From Flavobacteriales bacterium (GTDB taxonomy: Bacteria > Bacteroidota > Bacteroidia > Flavobacteriales > BACL11): a DNA stretch of 37,867 nt. This document shows positions 8,138 through 17,084 of this stretch, one piece after another. The position numbers and the translations under genes are program-made. The stretch covers positions 1 to 37,867 of the forward strand of contig JABGVU010000001.1 of the NCBI GenBank assembly GCA_018645865.1. Direction: 5' to 3'. The first letter of the stretch is position 1. The number at the start of each line of letters is the position of its first letter. The notes beneath the pieces are model-generated. The model saw only the letters and a list, made by a program, of their open reading frames with translations, was not told the origin of the DNA and ran no database searches.

Positions 8138-11100
8138 TTTTCAATAATTTCAAATTCGGTTCTTCTGTTGGATGCCCTCCCTTCAGCGGAATCATTAGAA
8201 TCTACAGGGTCAGATTGTCCGTAACCTTTTGCGGATAATCTATTTTTGTCTACTCCATTTTCTACTAGATAATTTACTACTGCATCAGCTCGCCTTTGTG
8301 AAAGCAACTCATTAAAAGATTCTGCACCTACATTATCTGTATGTCCTGAAATTTCGATTTTTAGGCTAGGCACATCATTCAAAAGCAAAACTAAACGCGC
8401 TAACTCAGCATAAGAATCATTTTTTACCTCCCATTTTCCTGTATTAAAAAATACATTTCTAAGAGCAATATTACTTCCTATTTTTATATTTTTTAATTCA
8501 ACATCCTTAGTTACACTATTGAATCCATCCCCCTTAGGTAAGTCAAAATTTTCCGAATGAAATAAATACCCATCAGCAGATACAGATATTCCATAGTTAT
8601 TGCCAGCAGGCAAGGATAACAGAAATTTACCTGTAGCACTATTAGAGAAAAAGGAAGTATACACCTTCCCAGTTTCATTTAAGATGATTTCAATTGCCGC
8701 TTTAATAGGTTTTTTGGTAATAGCATCTAATACTTTACCCTTGAAAACAGTTAAGGATTTTTCTTCCACAAGAATAGGCTTGGCAATCGTGTTATCACTC
8801 ACAGGCTTGGCAATACTAGCGATTAACTGATCCTGTACGTCAGTACTCATAGGTTTATCCGTCCCCCAATAAGTTACCTTATAAATGTCTAAACCTCCAA
8901 TTCCACCCGCTCTATTTGAAGCAATATAAGCATATCTCCCACTAGCAGTAGCGCTATAAAATAAATCATCATAAGGAGTGTTAATAGGGTATCCTAGGTT
9001 AATTGGATCTCCCCAATGTCCTAAATCATCAACATAAGAAACAAAAATATCATAGCCACCAAGTGAGTTATGTCCTTGAGATGAAAAATACATAGTTTTC
9101 GCATCAGGATGAATATAAACTGAACCTTCCTGAAATTTTGTATTTATCTCATGGCCCGCACTTTGACCTTTACCCCAAAGATTGCGTTCTCTATTCATTA
9201 CGCCTGAAAAATAAATATTTTTATTACGGCTATACCCACCATCAGTAATATAATAGATCTTAACATCTGGCGGATCAAATGAAGCAAAAGTTTCGTTCCC
9301 ATCTGTATTTCCCCCTCTTAACTTCTCTCCCATTTTCCTTGAAGGAATACCCCATTTTAAACCATTTAATTTAGATTCAAAAACATCTGCATTATCATCC
9401 TCCTGCTTAAAGATAAGCAACCTTTGCCCATCATAGGAAAGCCCTCCTGAAACATCATCATTTTCTGTATTTAATTCAGAAATAGGTAATACTTCTGAAA
9501 ATTTACGAGCATTTAAATTAGAATAATAAATATCCTGATCATACGCTCCAAATTTATCTGGTTGATTTTCATTTGGCTGATTAGAAGTAAAAATCAATAA
9601 TTCTCCATCAGCACTCAAGCAAGGACTCCATTCATCATGATTAGTATTTATCGGCAAATTATCTACCCAAATTCTATGCTCAGTAGCTAAAACTTCATCT
9701 GCACCTTGGCATTCCTTAATATACTTTTTAGTAAACACTTCATAAAGCGCATATACTTTACTTTTAGCAGTCTCCTTAAACTGTTCAAACTGCTTAATTG
9801 CACTAGTATAATCTCCATTTAACTGCAGAGCCATAGCATAGTAAAATAAAAATTCAGCAGGTAAATCTCCTTTCAGATCCTTTGCTTTTACTAGGTAGGA
9901 ATAAGCTTTTTCTTTTTGATTAGTAAACAATAAACTACTCCCAATTTTATAATTTAATTCTGCATTGTTTGAATTAAAAGCTTGTGCTTTATTATAATGA
10001 AAAATTGCCTGACTAAAAATAATGCTTGCATCTTGCATAAGCAATGTTTTTTCAATCCCCTTTTCACGCATTTCATCTGCAGTTTCTATATCTTCCTTTG
10101 CAGATTTCAATCCTTGTTTATCCTCTTTAAAATTAGTATTTTTAAATGCTATGTCTTGCGAAAAAGCAATGCTCGTCAAAAACAACATACATACCAGCAA
10201 CAAACTTTTCCTAAATCTACTATTCACAGTCATAGCTAAATATTTTTTTACCATCATAATTCCTAATTCTTTCGCTTTTCCCCAATCTAAGCAAGCTCCA
10301 TCCTCATCTCTAATCATTTGCTTAGATATCCCTCTATTTAAATAGGCTTTCGCATAATATACATCTAATTGAATTGCTTTATCAAAAGCTGCAATAGCTT
10401 CCTTATATTTTTTCATTTGATGATGAATTACTCCTTTATTGTTGTATGCAGGAGCATATTTGGAATCTGCAACTAAGGCTCTATCAATCTCAATATTTGC
10501 TTTTTCAAATTCTTTTTCATCCAATAAGACACTTGCCTTGTTATTATAGGCTAAAGCATAATGAGCATCTTTTGAAATTGCTAAATCATAATAACTCAAA
10601 GCCTTATCAATTTCACCTTGTTTACTATACACACTTGCCAAGTTACTATATATAAATGCCAGATTAGTATTCAAATCAATAGCAGCCAAATAATCGTTTA
10701 TAGCCAAGTCTAATTTCTCTAGTTTACGATAGCAACTTCCCCTGTCATTTAAAACATATGCATTAATGTTAACTGCTAAGGATTGTGTAAATAATTGCTC
10801 GGCATCTTCATATTTTCCATCCATAAAAGCAATAATTCCAAGTTGACTCATAGCCTTATACTCATCATTCTTTAAGGACAAAATAGTTGTGTACATTCCT
10901 TCAGCCAAAGTTTTATCCGACTTTAAGTGCAAGATTGCAACTGCATATAAAGGATATAAATTAGTAGAATCAAGCTCAAAAGTTTTTAAATAATCAGCAA
11001 TCGCTAAGTTATTATCTGACTTTTCATAGCATTTTGCTCTACTCAAATAGGCTTGAAAGAAAATAGAATCCATACTTAATGCCTTAGTAAAGCAAGGTAT

Positions 11101-11313
11101 TGCCTCATTATAACTTTCATTTTTCAATAAAATTAATCCCTCATTATAAGCATCTCGAGATGCTTTTAGATGTTCATTTTGTTCATTTATTTGAGCGATA
11201 GAATCACTAAATTGTTGTTCCAAAAAATTACCCTTTGTACTGTCTGAAATTTGAGATTCTGCACTTATAGTTAACAAAAAAGTAAAACAGAAAAGGAAAA
11301 ATAGTTTATCCAT
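8134..11313 (-). CDS. TPR protein joined in frame to a PorE-like (TPR / PD40 propeller / CRD / OmpA) protein
   Basis: This 1059-residue ORF looks like two proteins. Residues 1-360 have their own signal peptide (MDKLFFLFCFTFLLTISAESQ) and about eight TPR repeats, and end like a complete TPR protein (GACLDWGKAKELG). Residue 361 is Met, and RKSLLLVCMLFLTSIAFSQ is a second, typical signal peptide. Residues 361-1059 are a full PorE-like protein (compare P. gingivalis PG1058). They hold TPRs to about 550, a PD40 beta-propeller (about 560-815, LSADGELLIFTSN), a carboxypeptidase-regulatory-like domain (about 840-930), and an OmpA C-terminal peptidoglycan-binding domain (about 945-1059, ISGHTDNVG ... 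SNRRTEFEI). PorE proteins anchor T9SS parts to the cell wall. The join lies beside a seven-base homopolymer, so it could be a real fusion, a frameshift, or a sequence error. Confidence 0.85.
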   Translation of the reverse strand: MDKLFFLFCFTFLLTISAESQISDSTKGNFLEQQFSDSIAQINEQNEHLKASRDAYNEGLILLKNESYNEAIPCFTKALSMDSIFFQAYLSRAKCYEKSDNNLAIADYLKTFELDSTNLYPLYAVAILHLKSDKTLAEGMYTTILSLKNDEYKAMSQLGIIAFMDGKYEDAEQLFTQSLAVNINAYVLNDRGSCYRKLEKLDLAINDYLAAIDLNTNLAFIYSNLASVYSKQGEIDKALSYYDLAISKDAHYALAYNNKASVLLDEKEFEKANIEIDRALVADSKYAPAYNNKGVIHHQMKKYKEAIAAFDKAIQLDVYYAKAYLNRGISKQMIRDEDGACLDWGKAKELGIMMVKKYLAMTVNSRFRKSLLLVCMLFLTSIAFSQDIAFKNTNFKEDKQGLKSAKEDIETADEMREKGIEKTLLMQDASIIFSQAIFHYNKAQAFNSNNAELNYKIGSSLLFTNQKEKAYSYLVKAKDLKGDLPAEFLFYYAMALQLNGDYTSAIKQFEQFKETAKSKVYALYEVFTKKYIKECQGADEVLATEHRIWVDNLPINTNHDEWSPCLSADGELLIFTSNQPNENQPDKFGAYDQDIYYSNLNARKFSEVLPISELNTENDDVSGGLSYDGQRLLIFKQEDDNADVFESKLNGLKWGIPSRKMGEKLRGGNTDGNETFASFDPPDVKIYYITDGGYSRNKNIYFSGVMNRERNLWGKGQSAGHEINTKFQEGSVYIHPDAKTMYFSSQGHNSLGGYDIFVSYVDDLGHWGDPINLGYPINTPYDDLFYSATASGRYAYIASNRAGGIGGLDIYKVTYWGTDKPMSTDVQDQLIASIAKPVSDNTIAKPILVEEKSLTVFKGKVLDAITKKPIKAAIEIILNETGKVYTSFFSNSATGKFLLSLPAGNNYGISVSADGYLFHSENFDLPKGDGFNSVTKDVELKNIKIGSNIALRNVFFNTGKWEVKNDSYAELARLVLLLNDVPSLKIEISGHTDNVGAESFNELLSQRRADAVVNYLVENGVDKNRLSAKGYGQSDPVDSNDSAEGRASNRRTEFEIIEN
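10231..10249 (-). other. Fusion joint: A7 run and internal ATG before a second signal peptide
   Basis: On the coding strand: GTAAAAAAATATTTAGCTATGACT. One A fewer gives VKNI and a TAG stop two bases before the ATG at 10233. One A more gives VKKIFSYDCE and a stop 14 bases into the second gene. Either would leave two normally spaced or overlapping genes. Confidence 0.6.
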
Positions 11314-11524
11314 ATATCTTTATTTTAGAAGGTTGAAAGTATAAAAATTACATGTATATTACACATTCTTACTTTAAATAAATATCAACAATTGTTAGCA
11401 ATTTTCGCATATTATTACAAAAAAACACTTCCTACAAATTATTTTTTACATCAAAATCATATACTTAATTAATTATATAGATTAAGTAAGTTAATTGTCT
11501 GATTAAAAGAACTTTAAATAATAC

Positions 11525-11543
11525 ATATGACAGCATGTCATAT
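11525..11543. promoter_or_regulatory. Palindrome ATATGACA-GCA-TGTCATAT, likely operator
   Basis: Perfect 8-base arms with a 3-base centre, 49 bases upstream of the trmD -7 element and about 210 bases from the divergent gene. The size and form suit a dimeric transcription factor. No T-tract follows. Confidence 0.5.
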
Positions 11544-11591
11544 CTATTTTAAAGCAAAAATATACATGAAATATAAACCATTTTGATTTTG

Positions 11592-11599
11592 TAAGTTTG
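11592..11599 (+). promoter_or_regulatory. TAnnTTTG -7 element (TAAGTTTG) of trmD
   Basis: Exact match ending four bases before the ATG at 11604; predicts a leaderless trmD transcript. Confidence 0.55.
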
Positions 11600-11603
11600 C
11601 CAA

Positions 11604-12278
11604 ATGAGAATTGACATCATAACATTATTTCCTGAATTTTTTAACACTTATTTTGAATACTCAATTTTAAAGCGAGCAAAAGAAAATGGAAAGGCAAAAA
11701 TCATAATTCATAATTTACGAGACTACTCCACCAACAAACAAAAAAGTGTTGACGACTATCAGTTTGGTGGTGGTGCTGGAATGGTCATATGCATACAGCC
11801 TATTGACGATTGTATAGGTAAGCTAAAAAGCGAAAGAAACTATAATGAAATAATCTATCTATCTCCTGACGGAGAGACGCTAAATCAACAAATTTGCAAC
11901 ACACTATCCACACATACAAACTTAATTTTATTGTGTGGACACTATAAAGGAATTGATCAAAGAGTAAGAGAACACATCATCACCAAAGAAATATCTATTG
12001 GGGATTATGTACTAACTGGCGGTGAAGCAGCGGCAGCTATACTTTCTGATTCCATTATACGCTTAATTCCTGGTGTGATTTCTGACGAGACATCTGCGCT
12101 TACCGATTCTTTTCAAGATAATTTACTAGCACCACCTATATACACTCGCCCATCCAACTATAAAGGATGGAGAGTTCCTGAAGTGCTACTGTCTGGTAAT
12201 CAGAAACTTATAACAGAATGGAGAGCACAAGAAGCAATAAAAAGAACAGAAGAAAGAAGACCAGATTTATTTGAGTAA
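11604..12278 (+). CDS. trmD: tRNA (guanine(37)-N1)-methyltransferase
   Basis: A SPOUT-class (trefoil-knot) enzyme that uses S-adenosylmethionine to make m1G37 in tRNAs with G at 36, preventing +1 frameshifting. It works as a dimer in the cytoplasm. At 224 residues it has family length. Visible motifs are [13 protein letters not shown] at the start, [12 protein letters not shown], and the knot and cofactor region [36 protein letters not shown]. The C-terminal helical region ends with [14 protein letters not shown]. It is followed after 79 bases by rplS, a common neighbour, but a possible separate promoter (TAATATTG at 12319, one mismatch) lies in the gap. Confidence 0.97.
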   Translation: MRIDIITLFPEFFNTYFEYSILKRAKENGKAKIIIHNLRDYSTNKQKSVDDYQFGGGAGMVICIQPIDDCIGKLKSERNYNEIIYLSPDGETLNQQICNTLSTHTNLILLCGHYKGIDQRVREHIITKEISIGDYVLTGGEAAAAILSDSIIRLIPGVISDETSALTDSFQDNLLAPPIYTRPSNYKGWRVPEVLLSGNQKLITEWRAQEAIKRTEERRPDLFE

Positions 12279-12357
12279 AATTGTTTGTTTCTTAAGATAA
12301 TTAAATAAAAAATATGCGTAATATTGCAAACCGATTTCAAAACCTAATATTAGAAAA

Positions 12358-12702
12358 ATGAACATTACTGAAACTATAGCAAAAGAGCTTACTCCAGGAA
12401 ACAATTTACCAAGTTTCAAAGCAGGAGATAATATTACTGTCTACTACACAATTAAGGAGGGGGACAAACAAAGAACTCAGTTCTTCAAAGGAGATGTTAT
12501 CCAAAGAAAAGGTAGTGGAGCAACTGAAACATTTACAATCAGAAAAATTTCTCATTCAATAGGTGTTGAAAGAATCTTCCCGATCAACACTCCTTTAATT
12601 GAAAAAATTGAAGTAAACAAAAAAGGTAAAGTTAGAAGAGCAAGAATTTATTACTTAAGAGAACTAACTGGCAAGAAAGCTAGAATTAGAGAAGCCAGAT
12701 AA
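12358..12702 (+). CDS. rplS: 50S ribosomal protein L19
   Basis: A 114-residue ribosomal protein at the 30S-50S interface. Family motifs are FKAGDNITVYYTIKEGDKQRTQFFKGDVIQRKG, TFTIRKISHSIGVERIFPINTPLIEKIEV and the basic tail KVRRARIYYLRELTGKKARI. The length is as expected. The start is the first ATG after a 79-base gap from trmD and has only a run of A just before it, no Shine-Dalgarno sequence. An intrinsic terminator lies 24 bases after the stop. Confidence 0.98.
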   Translation: MNITETIAKELTPGNNLPSFKAGDNITVYYTIKEGDKQRTQFFKGDVIQRKGSGATETFTIRKISHSIGVERIFPINTPLIEKIEVNKKGKVRRARIYYLRELTGKKARIREAR

Positions 12703-12725
12703 TCTCTTTTACATATATAATAAGG

Positions 12726-12757
12726 AATCCTGCAATGCAATAGCAGGATTTTTTATT
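12726..12757 (+). terminator. Intrinsic terminator of trmD-rplS
   Basis: AATCCTGC (12726-12733), a 9-base loop, GCAGGATT (12743-12750), then TTTTATT. Perfect 8-base stem. Its T-tract overlaps the stop codon of the convergent PorE-like gene. Confidence 0.85.
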
Positions 12758-14657
12758 GGCTAATAATTCGGAATTCAGTTCTTCTATTTATAGCCCTATT
12801 TTTATCAGAAATATTATTTAATCTAGGAAATTGCTCACCATAACCATTATAACTTAATCTATTTATCGCCAGTCCATTAGCAACTAACAGGTCATAAACT
12901 GCCTTAGCCCTATTTTCTGACAAAAGCTGATTAGCAATATCATTACCAATATCATCCGTAAAACCATTTATTTCAATTTCCATATTTTTATTCAAATTAA
13001 GATAAGCAGTAAATTCAAAAAGCACATTCTTAGCTATTGAACTTATTTGAAAGGAATTCGTTTCAAAATAAATATCACTTAAATCAAACGATCTTCCTTC
13101 TTCTAAAGAATTTAATTTAAAATCCAAATTAGCAGGAGATGAAAAAGAAGTATCATTAGCTGAAATATAAGTTGAATTAAAAGCAAACCCTTCTTTTTTA
13201 ATAGTAATCAACACATCATCATCTTTAGCCAATGTTAAAGAAGAAACATAAGCTCCTGCATCAACTTTTACAATAATAACTTCATTGGTATTTATATTTT
13301 TTATTTCCAACTCTACATCCTCCAAAACTCTCCCATTTTCATCCATTAATTCTCCTTTTAAAAATAGTACTCTCTCAGGCTTAGCATCATTATGTAAAGG
13401 GAAAGAATAAATATCCCAACCTCCTACTCCATTCAATTGATTTGAAGCAAAATAAGCCTTATTTCCATCTGTACTAACAAAAAGAGAAATTTCATCAGCT
13501 ACTGTATTAACAGGATAACCAATATTCTGAGGTTCTTGCCAATTTCCTAAACTATCCTTTCTAGAGTAAAAAACATCAAATCCACCCAGACTAGGAAAAT
13601 TTGTTGAGGAAAAAAACAAGGTTTCTCCATCTGTATGCAAATAAGGAGATTTTTCATACTCATTACTATTAATAGCTGAACCTAAATTTATAGGATCTGT
13701 CCATTTTTCATTTTGCCAATTAATTTCATATAAATCAATTTTACCATAACCTCCAAGCCTATCACTAGCAAAGATTATTTTTTTACCATCAGAAGAAACA
13801 GTAGGTTGCGATTCCCAAGAATCTGATTTTGAAATTTTATCAGAAAAAGTTTGTACTGCTGACCAACTATTACCCTCTCTGTTCACATAATAAATATCAC
13901 AATTATTATAACCCTTTTTGTTCTTGATACATTTTGTGAAATACAGTATTCTATTATCAATCGTAATAGATGCCCCACCCTCATTGCTTTCTAAGTTAAA
14001 AGGGGAAGGTAAAGCTTGTCCAACCTCAAATTTACCCTTTATTTTTTTACTAGAAACAAACTCTTCAATACTAGTATTTGTAATTGAATTCAAACTGATT
14101 TTATCCGACCTTCTTGTAAAGAATGATAATTCCTGATCAGGAGAAATTATAGGTAGATACTCATCAAATATAGTAGAAATACCACTTACAACTTCAGGAT
14201 TAAAAGGAACAGGATTAGCAATGATTTCGGCAAGAATTTTTGCTTTTCCATATATATTCATTGCATCAGAATAATACGGGTCTGAAATTCCTAAATCTAT
14301 ACTCCGTTTCAAATACAAATCCGCACTCACATAGTCCTTTCTATTAAAAGCAATTTCACCTAAGAAATAATAAACTTTTGGAAAATCATCAGGACAATTA
14401 GCTATTACTTTCAACCCTTCAGTTTCAGCATTAAAAAAGTCAGCTTTACGCCATAATATCTCTGACTTAAATGCATTAAATATAGTAATATCATTAGTGA
14501 AACGCAATTCATCTAAGGCTGCATAATATGCCTTTTTTTCAATTAGCTTAACTATTTTTTTAACTAGTCTTTTATCTTTTGATTTTTCAGGAAAGCATTC
14601 TTGTGGAAAAACAGAATTAAGTAAAAAGAAGAAAGAAAAAAGGAATAGTATACGCAT
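12753..14657 (-). CDS. PorE-like protein: TPR, PD40 beta-propeller, CRD and OmpA domains
   Basis: A 634-residue exported protein with the same domain order as the second half of the fused ORF at 8134-11313. After a signal peptide (MRILFLFSFFFLLNSVFPQ) come TPR-like helices (about 20-135, YYFLGEIAFNRKDYVSADLYLKRSI). A beta-propeller with PD40 repeats follows (about 165-440, TVSSDGKKIIFASDRLGGYGKIDLYEI, LGGFDVFYS). Next are a carboxypeptidase-regulatory-like fold (about 450-520) and an OmpA C-terminal domain (about 525-634, EINGFTDDIGN ... NRRTEFRI) expected to bind peptidoglycan. It is a paralogue of the PorE-like half at 8134-10233. It is the last gene of a minus-strand operon, one base after the symporter gene. 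Which of the two copies serves the T9SS cannot be told from the sequence. Confidence 0.9.
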   Translation of the reverse strand: MRILFLFSFFFLLNSVFPQECFPEKSKDKRLVKKIVKLIEKKAYYAALDELRFTNDITIFNAFKSEILWRKADFFNAETEGLKVIANCPDDFPKVYYFLGEIAFNRKDYVSADLYLKRSIDLGISDPYYSDAMNIYGKAKILAEIIANPVPFNPEVVSGISTIFDEYLPIISPDQELSFFTRRSDKISLNSITNTSIEEFVSSKKIKGKFEVGQALPSPFNLESNEGGASITIDNRILYFTKCIKNKKGYNNCDIYYVNREGNSWSAVQTFSDKISKSDSWESQPTVSSDGKKIIFASDRLGGYGKIDLYEINWQNEKWTDPINLGSAINSNEYEKSPYLHTDGETLFFSSTNFPSLGGFDVFYSRKDSLGNWQEPQNIGYPVNTVADEISLFVSTDGNKAYFASNQLNGVGGWDIYSFPLHNDAKPERVLFLKGELMDENGRVLEDVELEIKNINTNEVIIVKVDAGAYVSSLTLAKDDDVLITIKKEGFAFNSTYISANDTSFSSPANLDFKLNSLEEGRSFDLSDIYFETNSFQISSIAKNVLFEFTAYLNLNKNMEIEINGFTDDIGNDIANQLLSENRAKAVYDLLVANGLAINRLSYNGYGEQFPRLNNISDKNRAINRRTEFRIISQ

Positions 14658-14658
14658 A

Positions 14659-15948
14659 CTAATTCATTAATTCTTCTTCAGTAACTTGGCGTAATTCTCC
14701 CTCAGTTGAAGCCACAATAGTAGCTACAGTAGCATCACCCGTTACATTTACAATTGTACGCATCATATCTAATATTCTATCCACTCCAAAGATAAGTGCT
14801 AAGCCCTCCGCAGGAACATTAATTGCTCCAAGAACAATAACCAACATTACCATGCCAGCTCCTGGGACAGCAGCCGCTCCAATAGATGCTAAAGTTGCAG
14901 TAAGCACAATAGTTAATTGTTGGCTTAAGTCCAATTCAATACCAAAGGCTTGTGCAATAAATACAGCTGCAACCGCTTGATAAAGAGAGGTTCCATCCAT
15001 ATTAATAGTAGCCCCCAAAGGCAAAACAAATGAAGAAATTTCTTCTGAAACTCCTAAATGATCCTCACATCTTTCCATAGTAACTGGTAAAGTTGCCGCA
15101 CTTGAACTAGTGGAAAATGCCAACATTTGTGCAGGAGAAATTGCTTTAAAAAAATCCAAATACTTTACTTTAGTAAATATTCTTAATATTAACGGATAGA
15201 CTACGAATACCATTATCAATAAACCTGCAATAACGGTTAGGGAATATTTTCCTAAAGCAATAAACAAAGTAGAACTTGCTCCAAAATCAACGACCAAGCC
15301 TCCTAAGAGTGCAAATACACCATAAGGAGCAGCAAGCATGATTAAATCTACTATTTGTAAAATAATATCATTTATGCCATCAAAAAAGCCTTTTACATAC
15401 AACGTTTTTTCACTCGGCAACATGACCATTGCTATTCCAAATAGAATAGCAATGAAAATAACCTGCAACATGTTAGAATTATCGCTTGATGCTGAAAAAA
15501 TATTAGTCGGCACTATATCTACTGCAAATTGAAGAGGACCTGCCTGCTTCACATTTCCTGCAGCTGCTATTTTTTTATCTGCTCCTGATCGATAATTTTC
15601 AGTCAACTGAATAGAATTTTTATCAAAATTAGATCCAGGATTTACCATATTCACTAAGAACAAACCAATGCTTACCGAAACAACGGTTGACAGCAAGTAA
15701 ATAATAATAGTTTTTCCCCCTATTCTACTTAATCTTGAAATATCAGAAAGTGATGCCACCCCTTTTATGAGGGATGCAAATACTAAAGGCACTGCAATTA
15801 ATTTTAATAGATTAACAAAGATAACACCCCAGGGCTTTATCCATGCATTCGTGAAATCTACCCAACCTAATTTATTAGCGATTAGGCCATAAACGATACC
15901 TAATACCATTCCAATTATAATTTTCCAGTGCAGTGCTAGTTTTTTCAT
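14659..15948 (-). CDS. Dicarboxylate/amino acid:cation symporter (DAACS family)
   Basis: A 429-residue inner-membrane secondary transporter of the GltP/GltT/DctA family, which imports glutamate, aspartate or C4-dicarboxylates with H+ or Na+. It has the family transport core: the serine-rich hairpin FSTSSSAATLPVTMERC, LPLGATINMDGTSLYQAVAAVFIAQ (helix 7, NMDGT), the second hairpin GAAAVPGAGMVML, and DRILDMMRTIVNVTGDA in helix 8, with its substrate-contacting Asp and Asn. NMDGT suggests Na+ coupling, but the substrate is not decided. It starts three bases after aroC and ends one base before the PorE-like gene, so the three genes probably share a transcript. Confidence 0.9.
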   Translation of the reverse strand: MKKLALHWKIIIGMVLGIVYGLIANKLGWVDFTNAWIKPWGVIFVNLLKLIAVPLVFASLIKGVASLSDISRLSRIGGKTIIIYLLSTVVSVSIGLFLVNMVNPGSNFDKNSIQLTENYRSGADKKIAAAGNVKQAGPLQFAVDIVPTNIFSASSDNSNMLQVIFIAILFGIAMVMLPSEKTLYVKGFFDGINDIILQIVDLIMLAAPYGVFALLGGLVVDFGASSTLFIALGKYSLTVIAGLLIMVFVVYPLILRIFTKVKYLDFFKAISPAQMLAFSTSSSAATLPVTMERCEDHLGVSEEISSFVLPLGATINMDGTSLYQAVAAVFIAQAFGIELDLSQQLTIVLTATLASIGAAAVPGAGMVMLVIVLGAINVPAEGLALIFGVDRILDMMRTIVNVTGDATVATIVASTEGELRQVTEEELMN

Positions 15949-15951
15949 ATT

Positions 15952-17025
15952 TTATATTCTATTTGTTTTACTTCTTAAATAAGCATCCACCAAAGTGAGT
16001 GCCATCATGCATTCTACAATAGGTACTGCCCTTGGTACCACACAAGCATCATGCCTTCCTTTACCTTTAATATCTATTTTATTTCCATCTATATCAATCG
16101 TATTCTGCTTTTGCATAATAGTAGCTACTGGCTTAAAGGCTACTTCACAATAAATATCATTCCCATTGCTTATTCCTCCTTGTATTCCTCCAGAAAAATT
16201 TGTTTTAGTTTTTCCACTTTCATCTATCATTCTATCATTAACTTCACTTCCTTTACTTGCAGCAATATGAACTGAATCAAAACCGTATTTGAAACCATGC
16301 ACTGCATTAATGGAAAGCATTCCTTTGCCTATGTCAGCATGTAACTTATCAAATACAGGCTCTCCCCAGCCGGCAGGAACTCCAGTCGCTAAAGCCGTAA
16401 TCTCTCCACCGACAGTATCGCCCTCTTTTTTTGTTTTTTCAATTGCTAAAATCATTTGATCAGCAATAGCATTATCAGGACACCTAACTAAATTATCATC
16501 TATCAAGGATAAATCCAAATCAGCATAACATTTATTAAGCTTAACATTCCCTACAACTGAAACATAAGCAGAAATATTTACTCCAACTTTATTTAAAATT
16601 TGTTGAGCAATTGCTCCAGCTACTACCCTGCATGCAGTCTCACGAGCAGAAGATCTTCCTCCTCCTCTATAATCTCTAATCCCATATTTGGTCGTATAAG
16701 TAAAATCAGCATGGGATGGACGAAAAGCATCTTTTATAGAAGAATAATCTTTACTCTTAACATCTTCATTTTTAATGACAAATCCTATAGGAGTACCCGT
16801 AGTTTTACCTTCAAAAATACCAGATAAAAATTGAACTTCATCACTCTCTTTCCTTTGAGTTGTAATCTTAGACTGTCCTGGCCTCCTTCTATCCAATTGC
16901 TTTTGTATAATCAGAAAATCTAATTCTATCCCTGATGGACAACCATCAATTATCCCGCCAATTGCAACACCATGCGACTCACCAAAAGTAGTTAGTTTAA
17001 AGAATTTTCCGATAGAATTTCCCAT
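15952..17025 (-). CDS. aroC: Chorismate synthase
   Basis: The last enzyme of the shikimate pathway, which makes chorismate from 5-enolpyruvylshikimate 3-phosphate with reduced FMN. I start at [19 protein letters not shown] (357 residues), the typical beginning. The ORF-track start adds 15 residues and would put the promoter element inside the gene. Signatures include GESHG, the RRPGQSK region, and [21 protein letters not shown]. An ATG is present 5 bases after a TACATTTG promoter element, which predicts a leaderless mRNA. hutI diverges from it with 59 bases between the two starts. The symporter and PorE-like genes follow in the same operon, with no obvious metabolic link. Confidence 0.97.
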   Translation of the reverse strand: MGNSIGKFFKLTTFGESHGVAIGGIIDGCPSGIELDFLIIQKQLDRRRPGQSKITTQRKESDEVQFLSGIFEGKTTGTPIGFVIKNEDVKSKDYSSIKDAFRPSHADFTYTTKYGIRDYRGGGRSSARETACRVVAGAIAQQILNKVGVNISAYVSVVGNVKLNKCYADLDLSLIDDNLVRCPDNAIADQMILAIEKTKKEGDTVGGEITALATGVPAGWGEPVFDKLHADIGKGMLSINAVHGFKYGFDSVHIAASKGSEVNDRMIDESGKTKTNFSGGIQGGISNGNDIYCEVAFKPVATIMQKQNTIDIDGNKIDIKGKGRHDACVVPRAVPIVECMMALTLVDAYLRSKTNRI

Positions 17026-17030
17026 AATGG

Positions 17031-17038
17031 CAAATGTA
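17031..17038 (-). promoter_or_regulatory. TAnnTTTG -7 element (TACATTTG) of the aroC operon
   Basis: Exact match on the minus strand ending five bases before the aroC ATG at 17025. It is inside the longer ORF-track version of aroC, which supports the shorter start. Confidence 0.55.
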
Positions 17039-17084
17039 AGGTATTTAGAGTGAATTGTGTATTTTCGCATCAGAATATATAGCC

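Larger units (their letters stand above)
11314..11603. other. 290-base divergent intergenic region
   Basis: AT-rich spacer between the fused TPR/PorE-like gene (minus) and trmD (plus). It holds a 19-base palindrome and the trmD -7 element (separate entries). I find no RNA gene and no convincing exact TAnnTTTG element for the minus-strand gene; TATACTTTC about 30 bases upstream of its ATG is the nearest resemblance. Confidence 0.5.

Noticed and set aside
9982-10345. Plus-strand ORFs opposite the TPR/PorE joint
   Set aside because: Antisense shadows of the minus-strand coding sequence; Cys- and Phe-rich composition is typical of reverse reading of TPR codons.
12344-12353. Palindrome CTAATATTAG just before rplS as an L19 autoregulatory site
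   Set aside because: All A-T apart from the ends and short; expected often by chance in this AT-rich DNA.
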